Below are positions 57,336 through 64,000 of a stretch of 64,000 bases of DNA, one piece after another. The position numbers and the translations under genes were made by a program. Under the pieces are notes generated by a model, which ran no database searches, was not told where the DNA came from, and saw only the letters and a list, made by a program, of their open reading frames with translations. Each line of letters starts with the position of its first letter. The stretch's first letter is position 1. Source of the stretch: Helicovermis profundi (GTDB lineage Bacteria; Bacillota; Clostridia; Peptostreptococcales; Acidaminobacteraceae); NCBI RefSeq assembly GCF_033097505.1, contig NZ_AP028654.1, positions 2,252,001 through 2,316,000 of the forward strand. Reading direction: 5' to 3'.

Positions 57336-58080
57336 CTCCTCCTATAAGGTTGTTCTACTCTTAAACTATCATATGTGCTTTATACTTTTATTCTGGTATG
57401 TCAATTTAATATTGATATAAATAAAGAATTTAAAAAGGCTCTAAACCATGCTAACACTAGAGTTTCTAGATTGTAATCAACCAATATTATTTGAAAAACT
57501 CATCATCAAAATCTGATTTAAAATTGCTACATAACTATCATACATTGGCTGCTCTTCAAAATTCTAAATTTAACCAACTATTTATCGATATATACCATTT
57601 ACACTTGTTGACTCTATTATCAACGTCTGTAAGTACATCTTTAATAAACGTTCTATCGTGAATTGTTAAATATTTACCTTTATTTTTTTATTATCTAACA
57701 TAGTATGCCTCATATTCATTCAGGATAGATATCTACATTAGTATGTATAATTTAAATGCAATAATAACTTCCTTATCGCAATACTAATTTCCGTTATAGA
57801 ATTAAAAACGGAAATTACAATTTCGTTTAAGATTTTCAAATATATTCGTCCAAAACAGTTGTTGATAATTTGAATAAATTAATTTGTTCAATTGACATTT
57901 ATACAATACTACGCCCCACGAGTTTGTCAGTAAATAAATGTACTTTTATATATTTTTTCTTCAAAAGGTTATAAATGAAAAAAATTAATTTTTAATCATT
58001 TTCACTTTTATTGTTATATGTATTCATTAATCAAGTTATTACATATATTATTTCAAAACAACTCTTTTGTAGCGCTGATA
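57336..58080. other. Degraded intergenic region of the island
   Basis: No intact gene. On the minus strand near 57595-57700 the open stretch KYLTIHDRTFIKDVLTDVDNRVNKCKW resembles the N-terminal helix-turn-helix of IS30 transposases, without start or catalytic part. A TTGACA lies on the minus strand upstream of the B12 enzyme gene, but no -10 at normal spacing was found. Confidence 0.4.
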
Positions 58081-58090
58081 ATATTAATTA

Positions 58091-58395
58091 TTTAAAGAAA
58101 TATGCAAACTTAGTAAAACCTTTTGCAGGTTTACTAACTACAACGTGTACAATAGCCGGAAGTAGAAACTCATAAAAAAAGTTTCTTTATCTCTTTTTAC
58201 TCCTTTAGCAGAAAGCCCAATTTTTTCAGCCGATTTTTTCATGCCAAATACATTAGTTCCTTTTTTATCAGTTCCTGCTACTTCTCTTATTTTTGTTATT
58301 GGAATTTTAAGTCCATATTGTTTTGAAATAGTAGTAAGACACGCTACTCCGCAATCCACTATATCATGTTGTTTTATGCAGTAGTATTTTTTTAA
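58091..58395 (-). pseudogene. Frameshifted C39 peptidase domain (bacteriocin exporter remnant)
   Basis: The frame from about 58395 gives YYCIKQHDIVDCGVACLTTISKQYGLKIPITKIREVAGTDKKGTNVFGMKKSAEKIGLSAKGVKRDKETFF, the cysteine-protease half of a C39 domain with catalytic Cys in DCGVAC. At an A-run near 58170 the frame shifts and continues as YEFLLPAIVHVVVSKPAKGFTKFAYFFK, which holds the catalytic His in PAIVHV. It then stops; the ABC transporter membrane and ATPase domains are missing. No start codon is found in front. C39 proteases cut after Gly-Gly, so this may be the former exporter of a Gly-Gly leader peptide. Confidence 0.78.
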
Positions 58396-58914
58396 AAATT
58401 TTGATATCCTTTCTGTGTACGAAGTTATTAGATATATACTAACTTTATTTTTTTATTTGCTTTTAGCCACTATTCTAGAGTCTTTTATTCTATCTATTAG
58501 ATTTCTTAATATTGCATGTCGTAAAAATAAACATGTCAACTTTCATGTCAACTTTTGTTGAATCCAACAATACAATAATTACCACAATGATGAAAGTTTC
58601 AACAATTTTTCTGGTTTTTCTCTTTCTGTATTTTGGTAGAAAAAAATTATTCTCCAGAAGCTTTTTTATTAGCTTTTATTATTAAAAACGTTCTTGATAT
58701 TAATTCTATAGGTATTCCCGTTTGCTATTTAATCCCTTATTTAGCAATTAAATACTATAGCATCATTAGAGAAGAGGTCGTGCCGATAGAATTAAATACT
58801 TTGTCCTGAAAGTAAAAAAATTAATATTAAAGGTAAAACTTCTTATCTATTTAGTTATAGTTATATTTTATCAAAACAATTGACTTGATTAACAATAATT
58901 AAACATATGAAACT
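58396..58914. other. Degraded region with a membrane-protein remnant
   Basis: On the plus strand, joining two frames at the A-run near 58640 gives MMKVSTIFLVFLFLYFGRKK then YSPEAFLLAFIIKNVLDINSIGIPVCYLIPYLAIKYYSIIREEVVPIELNTLS (to 58809), a hydrophobic protein end of unknown family. A short direct repeat ATGTCAACTTT lies near 58532-58555. No intact gene. Confidence 0.45.
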
Positions 58915-59070
58915 TTATTCTAGTAACTTAATTTGATCTTCATTAATTTGAATTCCAACAGAAAAAATTCTTGGAATATCTTCATTTCCAGCAAAAGTTA
59001 TAACATTATTACAAAAAACAATTGATAAAATCACAATAAATGTAATTATTTTCGCATTATTTTTTTTCAT
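58915..59070 (-). CDS. Small secreted peptide, candidate pheromone precursor
   Basis: A 51-residue peptide with a strong ribosome site (AAGGAG, five bases before the ATG). Residues 1-27 form a typical signal peptide, MKKNNAK followed by a hydrophobic core and ITFA, with probable cleavage near Ala27. The short exported part is GNEDIPRIFSVGIQINEDQIKLLE. Size and layout match precursors of RRNPP signalling peptides (PapR/Phr type). The RRNPP-like regulator at 60878 lies divergently on the other side of an inserted IS; before that insertion only about 103 bp would have separated them. The native promoter has been cut off by the IS. Confidence 0.72.
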   Translation of the reverse strand: MKKNNAKIITFIVILSIVFCNNVITFAGNEDIPRIFSVGIQINEDQIKLLE

Positions 59071-59093
59071 TTCAACTCCTTATTTATACAATA

Positions 59094-60790
59094 TATAGGT
59101 GATTGCACAACTCTGAAAACATTGCAATCACTTTGTTTCTAAGCTCTATTTTGAATAGTTTTCTCCATTTTGGGTATATATTTAATGCCAAACCAAACAC
59201 AAACCCTAAAAAAGGAGAAAACTATGTCAAACTATTATCAACTTTCTTTACTCGATTTAAACAAGGAATTCTCTGATTTCCTCACTGATACTTCTAGTAA
59301 CTACTTTGAATTATTCAGAAATTACATTTCTTTTTCTGAAATTATTCCTTTCTCTTTTTACAATACTTATTATAAAAATATGGGGCGTACTCGTGAATTC
59401 CCACTTGAATCTATGCTTATGTTTTTTATCTATAAAAATTTTAGATCTATTTCTAGAGACACTACGCTTCTAAGGATTCTTCACGATTCTCCCGATTTAA
59501 GAAAATCTCTTGGTTTTTACAACTTACCTCATCCTTCTCAGCTTTCTAGATTTAAAATTAATTTTCTAGATCAAATTCATTTAACTTTAGATAAGCTTGT
59601 TTCCTTAGTTAATGATGAACTTAAATCAATTTCGCCTTCTACATCTAAAATACTTATTGCTGATACTACTGGTTTTGAATCATATGTCACCGAAAATAAT
59701 CCCAAATTCTTTGAAGAAAAACTTGCCTCATCTAAAAGGTTTGAAAAGTCTGGTAAGGCTCCTGATAATTTTAATCCCGTTAAACATGCTCAAGGTAACA
59801 TGCCTAAAAAAGCTAACGCTAATAGTGATATATCTTTAGCTTACCTAAACGGTCATTTTGGTTATTACCTAAAATCAATGATTATTACTGATGGTTTAGG
59901 CGTTATTCAAGACATTCAATTTCCCGATGCTATACAAGAATTTTATAACGATAAAATGCCTAAAGAAGTTAAAGATGAATATGATTCAACTACTCTTATT
60001 CCATCATTAGAGCTCTTTTTTACTAAGCATTCTTCAATTAATTTTAATTTCTTTTTAGGTGATTCTGGTTTTGATGGTTACGATAATTATAAATATATTT
60101 CAAAGAAAAACATTATACCTATTATTCCATTAAACAAAAGAAATAGTGGCTCTAAATGTTCTACTTATCGTTATTCTAGTGATAATGAAAATAATAAATT
60201 CTTCTTTAATTCTGATGGTAATTTAATCTGTCGTAGTACTAAGTTAGCAATGAAATCCCTTGGTCCAATCATAAGTAAACACAGAGCTGACAGATTTTCT
60301 TATGGATGTCCTTTAATTAAAACTCATATGGTAAAGGGCAAAATTATTTATGCGAATGACTGTAAAAATCCATGCTCTAATGCAATATATGGTCGTAAAG
60401 TTAATATTGCTTTAGATGAAGAATATAGGTTTAATTCAACATACTCAAGAGATTCTGATATTTGGAAAAACCTTTATAAAACAAGAACTGTATGTGAACG
60501 TTCAATTGGACAACTTAAAGATTTTATAAATATTAGAGGTTCACAAATTCAAAATACAACATCTCTTAAATCAACAATTTTACTTGCTGGTGTTACACAA
60601 TTAATTGGAGTCCTTATAATGACAAGGTCAAAATTTACAAAAAATTTACGTGCTTTTAAAACAGTAGCTTAAAATATTTAATCATAAATTTTCAACAGAG
60701 TATCTTACCTTTATTAAGGTTGCCTTTTTTTTACTTTTGTTTGTCATTTTATTAACAGTTTTTCTTTACTTCATTTCGCAATCATCTATA
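59094..60790 (+). mobile_element. Insertion sequence, ~1.7 kb, IS1182-like, with intact ends
   Basis: Terminal inverted repeats: TATAGGTGATTGC at 59094 and GCAATCATCTATA ending at 60790 match at 12 of 13 positions. Immediately outside both ends stands TACAATA (59087-59093 and 60791-60797), a target duplication of 7 bp, or 8 if the A is counted. One transposase gene fills the element. Intact ends, duplication and frame point to recent movement. The family call rests on transposase features and is less sure than the boundaries. Confidence 0.9.
59224..60672 (+). CDS. DDE transposase (IS1182-like)
   Basis: A 482-residue transposase. The N-terminal DUF772-like part has LESMLMFFIYKNFRSISRDTTLLRILHDSPDLRKSLGFYNLPHPSQLSRF. 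The catalytic domain has the first Asp in ILIADTTGFESYV, the second in FLGDSGFDGYDNY and the Glu region in RTVCERSIGQLKDF. The ATG at 59224 follows AAAAGGAGAAAACT, and an extra 18 codons open to a TTG at 59170 are less likely used. It ends 118 bp before the right IS end. Intact and probably active. Confidence 0.88.
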   Translation: MSNYYQLSLLDLNKEFSDFLTDTSSNYFELFRNYISFSEIIPFSFYNTYYKNMGRTREFPLESMLMFFIYKNFRSISRDTTLLRILHDSPDLRKSLGFYNLPHPSQLSRFKINFLDQIHLTLDKLVSLVNDELKSISPSTSKILIADTTGFESYVTENNPKFFEEKLASSKRFEKSGKAPDNFNPVKHAQGNMPKKANANSDISLAYLNGHFGYYLKSMIITDGLGVIQDIQFPDAIQEFYNDKMPKEVKDEYDSTTLIPSLELFFTKHSSINFNFFLGDSGFDGYDNYKYISKKNIIPIIPLNKRNSGSKCSTYRYSSDNENNKFFFNSDGNLICRSTKLAMKSLGPIISKHRADRFSYGCPLIKTHMVKGKIIYANDCKNPCSNAIYGRKVNIALDEEYRFNSTYSRDSDIWKNLYKTRTVCERSIGQLKDFINIRGSQIQNTTSLKSTILLAGVTQLIGVLIMTRSKFTKNLRAFKTVA

Positions 60791-60795
60791 TACAA

Positions 60796-60829
60796 TATAT
60801 TCTAGTTATAATCTGTTTTCTAGTATATA
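60796..60829. promoter_or_regulatory. Candidate operator of the RRNPP regulator
   Basis: TATATTCTAG at 60796-60805 and CTAGTATATA at 60820-60829 form a near-perfect inverted repeat spaced by 14 bp, inside the former divergent intergenic region. The position suits control of both genes. It is an inference from symmetry only. Confidence 0.4.
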
Positions 60830-60877
60830 CTAATTATATAAATTGAAAACCCACTTTAAGGTGGGGAAGGAGGAAAA

Positions 60878-61852
60878 ATGTTCTCAGTTTACAATTTAGA
60901 GTATTTCGGAGATAATTTAAGAAAAATTAGAAAGAATAACAGATTAACCCAAAAACAAGTAAAAAATATTTCTGGAATAAATGAAGAAACTTTGAGAAGA
61001 ATTGAAAATGGGTTAGTAATTCCAAAATATGAAACTCTAAAAATATTATCACATGTATATAAAGAAAATTTGCTGCATATTTTAAATGAAAGTATGAAGC
61101 AAAATCAGATTTCAATTTTTTATAATCAATTTGACAACTTAATTAATTGTTATAACCTTGAAGATATTAAGACTGCAATGTGTAAACTTGAAAATACGCT
61201 TTCTGACTTTACTAGTCTTAATTCTTTAGAACCAACAGATATCGCCCAATTAAAAGCATTTGTAAGTTGTACATCAAAGTATTTTAATAATAATACTAAT
61301 ATAAAAGTACTAATACAATCACTTGAATCGTCAATCAAACTTTCCCTTATAAATTTTGATTTAGCTAATTTTTCAAAATACAATTATAACTCTTTAGAGA
61401 TAAGATGTTTATTATTAATTGGATTGTTATTAATTAAAGATAAAAATATACTAAAAAGTCTTGAAGTTTTAAAATTTTGTTTAACATATCTAATTAATCA
61501 AAATGTAAAGTCGTTAGATTCAAAAAAAGTACTCATAAAACTATATTTTAACATTTCCTACAATTATCATATAATAGATAATCATTATGAAGCACTAAAA
61601 TATGCAAATATTGGTATACAGTATTCATTATCTCAACATCTCATATATTGTTTATCACATCTATATTTTAGAAAAGGAATTGCTGAGATGTATTCAGATA
61701 TAAAAACATTCAAAACTTCTTTAATAAAATCTATAGAGTTATTTTTAATTCAAGATGATATTGAATCTGCAAAACTATATTATAAGGTTTTACTTAGTCA
61801 ATACAAGATTGATCTTGATAGTTCTATTTCATATTCAGATATTCTCAAATAA
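60878..61852 (+). CDS. HTH-TPR regulator of RRNPP type
   Basis: A 324-residue protein. The N-terminal XRE helix-turn-helix is GDNLRKIRKNNRLTQKQVKNISGINEETLRRIENGLVIPKYETLKILS (about 11-58). The rest is a run of helices of the TPR kind, best seen at YFNISYNYHIIDNHYEALKYANIGIQYSLSQ. This is the architecture of PlcR/Rgg/PrgX-like regulators that bind small imported peptides. AAGGAGG is close to the ATG and is preceded by a GC-rich hairpin CCCAC/GTGGG which could affect initiation. The candidate ligand is the secreted peptide at 58915-59070. Confidence 0.88.
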   Translation: MFSVYNLEYFGDNLRKIRKNNRLTQKQVKNISGINEETLRRIENGLVIPKYETLKILSHVYKENLLHILNESMKQNQISIFYNQFDNLINCYNLEDIKTAMCKLENTLSDFTSLNSLEPTDIAQLKAFVSCTSKYFNNNTNIKVLIQSLESSIKLSLINFDLANFSKYNYNSLEIRCLLLIGLLLIKDKNILKSLEVLKFCLTYLINQNVKSLDSKKVLIKLYFNISYNYHIIDNHYEALKYANIGIQYSLSQHLIYCLSHLYFRKGIAEMYSDIKTFKTSLIKSIELFLIQDDIESAKLYYKVLLSQYKIDLDSSISYSDILK

Positions 61853-62017
61853 ATTGTAATTCTAAATATTTTTCAAATGAAAATTGAATTTGATAAAGAA
61901 CGGTGATCATCGCACATGTTTATATCATCATTTGCGCTAGTTATAATTCAACACAAACTCTGTGAATCCATTTTGAAATATTTTGGAATAATTAATTAAT
62001 TTATTTTGGAATTTAGT

Positions 62018-62266
62018 TTAGTGGAGTATGAGAGCTAACATTGCTCCCATAAATGTTTCATTGCTGGGTGAACGATTAATATAGTCAAGTTCAATTGCTA
62101 CTGCAAATACTATAGCATATTCAAATCTATACTCAATTACATCACCATAATTATAATTTTTTTTACTAAACCCTCGAAAAGTATATAGATCTTCCTTTTC
62201 AACTCTTGCTATACCAACAACATCAATACCCGATAATCTTAGGAATTCTTTAACCGCTTTTGTCAT
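62018..62266 (-). pseudogene. Truncated Fe-S reductase (QueG-like) N-terminal fragment
   Basis: An 82-codon frame, MTKAVKEFLRLSGIDVVGIARVEKEDLYTFRGFSKKNYNYGDVIEYRFEYAIVFAVAIELDYINRSP, corresponds to the start of QueG/reductive dehalogenase-like proteins (position of the substrate-entry and FMN/B12-face segment). The Fe-S cluster domain is missing and the frame ends abruptly. It resembles in kind, not in sequence, the intact gene at 39205. Interpreted as a relic. Confidence 0.6.
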
Positions 62267-62282
62267 TGTGTCTTTTGAAATA

Positions 62283-62420
62283 TTTCTAACCTTAGAACTT
62301 TTCGTTTGTGGTGTTATTCACACAAATATCAAATGGATTAAAGAGGGTTTTATAGAAAAGCCAGATGTAATTGAAAAAATTCTTAACGATAATATACCTG
62401 AGTGCATAAAACATACTTAA
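62283..62420 (+). pseudogene. Remnant of a TetR-family regulator, C-terminal end
   Basis: The plus-strand frame FLTLELFVCGVIHTNIKWIKEGFIEKPDVIEKILNDNIPECIKHT ends at a TAA at 62420. The G-x-K-WI-E-GF--KP--I--IL pattern is typical of the last helix region of clostridial TetR proteins. The start and HTH are lost; the fragment begins almost back-to-back with the truncated Fe-S gene, indicating a deletion scar. Confidence 0.6.
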
Positions 62421-62430
62421 TCTTTAAATT

Positions 62431-62474
62431 CAAAAAAGCAATTAAATCTTCACTTAAGATTAATTGCTTTTTTA
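62431..62474. terminator. Bidirectional terminator beside the hemerythrin gene
   Basis: AAAAAGCAATTAAATCTT and AAGATTAATTGCTTTTT pair (one bulge) with A/T tracts on both sides; it ends the minus-strand hemerythrin gene. Confidence 0.85.
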
Positions 62475-62491
62475 CTTTCTATTTTTTAATT

Positions 62492-62920
62492 CTAAATCAT
62501 ATTAATTTTCAAAAAATCTACATACTTAAAATCAACAGTACTAATATGTTTAAAAATCCACTTAGAAATATACATCATAATTTCATATAAATATTCCTTT
62601 GGATATTTTTCTAATCTTTTGGGATCAATATCTTCAAGATAATTTATAAATAAATCGTGCTGTATCAAATGGTTTTCTAACTCCATATAATTATATTTTT
62701 TTAAAAGTTCTTCTTCTGTAGTAAAATGATATACAGTGTACTGCTTTAATTCTTCCAAAACTTTTAATGCTTCTACTAAACATTCATCTTCTTCACAAGA
62801 ATCTTTAATAATTTTATCGTGAATCTCTTCTCCTATAGCAAAAAGTTTTTTATGCTGCTGATCTATCACTTCAATTCCAACTGAATATTTTTCATCCCAA
62901 GTAAACATAGCTTCCTCCAT
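62492..62920 (-). CDS. Bacteriohemerythrin
   Basis: A 142-residue oxygen-binding di-iron protein. All ligands are visible: His in DQQHKKL, His-xxx-Glu in VYHFTTEEELL, two His in ENHLIQHDLF and the final HISTVD (His and Asp) in WIFKHISTVDFKY. In anaerobes such proteins are thought to scavenge or deliver O2. The ATG follows GGAGGAAGCT. Single gene between the island and ptsI. Confidence 0.93.
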   Translation of the reverse strand: MEEAMFTWDEKYSVGIEVIDQQHKKLFAIGEEIHDKIIKDSCEEDECLVEALKVLEELKQYTVYHFTTEEELLKKYNYMELENHLIQHDLFINYLEDIDPKRLEKYPKEYLYEIMMYISKWIFKHISTVDFKYVDFLKINMI

Positions 62921-63029
62921 TCTTATATACTATACTGTATCATACCTACCCTATTTATTAAAAGTAATTCAATTTTTTTATTAAATTTGTATAATAAGTA
63001 CATAAGCGCCATATTAATTTTGGTTAATG

Positions 63030-64000
63030 TTACAATATATTTTTAAGCGTATTTCTAAGTTCAAATGCATCAGAAATATTTAATATCTCATCAATTTTTT
63101 CGTTAATAAATCCTGCATCTGTTTTTGAAATTATCTTTCTTGAATTTAATACTTTTGAAGGATTCATAGAAAATTCATCTAATCCCATGCCTAATAATAA
63201 TGGAATTAATTCTGGATTTCCTGAAACAGAACCACACATTCCCACCCAAATATTATTTTTATGTCCATTTTCTATAATAAGTTTAATTAATCTTAATACT
63301 GCTGGATGAAATGGTGTATATAATTCAGATATAGTTTGATTCATTCTATCAACAGCACTAGTATACTGAATCAAGTCATTTGTTCCAATACTAAAAAAAT
63401 CTACTTCTTTAGCTAATAAATCCGAAATAATGGCTGCGGATGGGATTTCTATCATTATTCCAACTTCGTATTTATTTTTTAAAATAATACCTTCATTTTC
63501 AAGTTCTTTTTTACACTCTTCAATTATTGTTTTAGCTTGTCTTATTTCTCCAATAGAAGATATCATAGGAAACATAATTTTTAAATTTCCATAATTACTT
63601 GCTCTTAAAAGTGCTCGTATTTGAACCTTAAAAATATCCGGATTTTTAAGACAGTACCTAATCGCCCTATATCCTAGAAACGGATTATCTTCTTTAGGAA
63701 TTTTAATATAGGAAATATTTTTATCTCCACCAACATCAAGAGTTCTTATAACCACCGGTTTTCCATTCATTTTTTCAAGAACTGTTTTATAAGATAGAAA
63801 TTGTTCCTCTTCATTTGGGAATTTTTTTCTATCCATAAATAAAAATTCACTTCTATATAGTCCTATTCCTTCACCGTCATTGTCAAGTACATACTCTAAA
63901 TCTTTTGGACTTCCTATATTACATCCAATTTCTACCACTTTACCATCTTTTGAAATTGTCTTTTTTCCAATAAAGGTTTTTAATTCTTCCTTTTTCTCTA
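63030..64000 (-). CDS. ptsI: Phosphoenolpyruvate-protein phosphotransferase (Enzyme I), C-terminal part
   Basis: The frame is open from the right edge of the window, so the N-terminal half with the phosphohistidine is outside. The visible C-terminal PEP-binding domain has GIGLYRSEFLFMDR, RTLDVGGDKN, NPFLGYRAIR, EVGIMIEIPSA, DFFSIGTNDLIQYT and VGMCGSVSGNPELIPLL, including the Cys of the active site (GMCG). Enzyme I passes phosphate from PEP to HPr at the start of the PTS. Confidence 0.95.
   Translation of the reverse strand, partial: EKKEELKTFIGKKTISKDGKVVEIGCNIGSPKDLEYVLDNDGEGIGLYRSEFLFMDRKKFPNEEEQFLSYKTVLEKMNGKPVVIRTLDVGGDKNISYIKIPKEDNPFLGYRAIRYCLKNPDIFKVQIRALLRASNYGNLKIMFPMISSIGEIRQAKTIIEECKKELENEGIILKNKYEVGIMIEIPSAAIISDLLAKEVDFFSIGTNDLIQYTSAVDRMNQTISELYTPFHPAVLRLIKLIIENGHKNNIWVGMCGSVSGNPELIPLLLGMGLDEFSMNPSKVLNSRKIISKTDAGFINEKIDEILNISDAFELRNTLKNIL

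Noticed and set aside
58704-58713. GTATTCCCG, matching the 3' end of tRNA-Sec, as a possible distal attachment site
   Set aside because: Only nine bases match and the flanks differ; chance is likely at this length.
60847-60866. CCCAC/GTGGG hairpin before the RRNPP gene as a riboswitch
   Set aside because: A single five-base stem with no conserved aptamer; at most it modulates access to the ribosome site.

Overview
The window is about 64 kb of very AT-rich DNA from a Gram-positive anaerobe of the Clostridia/Tissierellia type. The evidence is the gene content and order (era-cdd-ybeY, yqeY-rpsU, hrcA-grpE-dnaK-dnaJ-prmA-rsmE, hemW-lepA, holA-comEC), strong AGGAGG-type ribosome sites, a glutamate dehydrogenase, a large 2-hydroxyacyl-CoA dehydratase activase-like protein, arsenic genes and a selenocysteine tRNA. 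No species is named because no marker here fixes one. Nearly all chromosomal genes lie on the minus strand.

Layout. 1-9.0 kb: end of mgtE, era, cdd, a DUF3048 lipoprotein, ybeY, yqeY, rpsU, a HIT protein, mtaB, a GGDEF/EAL protein behind a cyclic-di-GMP riboswitch, and a TruA-like protein that lacks the catalytic aspartate. 9.0-16.1 kb: rsmE, prmA and the heat-shock operon under a CIRCE operator. A 145-bp tandem repeat lies between dnaJ and prmA. 16.1-27.9 kb: HD-GYP protein, hemW, lepA, rpsT (plus strand), holA, comEC, a YibE/F membrane protein, an ECF transporter S component and a membrane-anchored unknown. 27.9-34.1 kb: a solitary Eco57I-like adenine methylase, two unknown proteins, a metallo-beta-lactamase-fold hydrolase and gdhA. 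34.3-48.3 kb: the dehydratase activase-like protein, a MarR-controlled Fe-S protein operon with visible operators, a TehA-like transporter with two AhpD-like proteins and an ArsR regulator, the arsR-acr3-arsC set, a lipase, plsY and a lipoprotein. A structured ~140-bp repeat is scattered through this chromosomal backbone in five copies.

48.4-62.4 kb is an accessory island. It begins at tRNA-Sec with a frameshifted tyrosine integrase. It carries a candidate RiPP (ribosomally made, modified peptide) system: two sister precursor peptides of 54 and 51 aa ending in VPGGSGxGCxCKxxL, a SPASM-type radical SAM enzyme, a membrane M50 metalloprotease with a PqqD-like N-terminal part, an MFS exporter, a BtrH-like protein and a B12-binding radical SAM enzyme. 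Remnants of IS21 and IS30 transposases and a frameshifted C39 peptidase lie around it. Further on, a small secreted peptide and a TPR-type HTH (RRNPP) regulator, which look like a divergent signalling pair, are separated by a recent 1.7-kb insertion sequence with an intact target duplication. Past the island come decayed Fe-S reductase and TetR fragments, a bacteriohemerythrin and the 3' part of ptsI.

The likely logic of the island is as follows. The precursors share a leader that the PqqD-like part of the M50 protein or the radical SAM enzyme could bind. The two radical SAM enzymes and the BtrH-like protein would modify the Cys-containing tail. Cleavage after Gly-Gly by the M50 protease, or formerly by the now broken C39 transporter, would release an 11-residue product exported by the MFS protein. 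The functions of the two radical SAM enzymes and the final product cannot be read from sequence.
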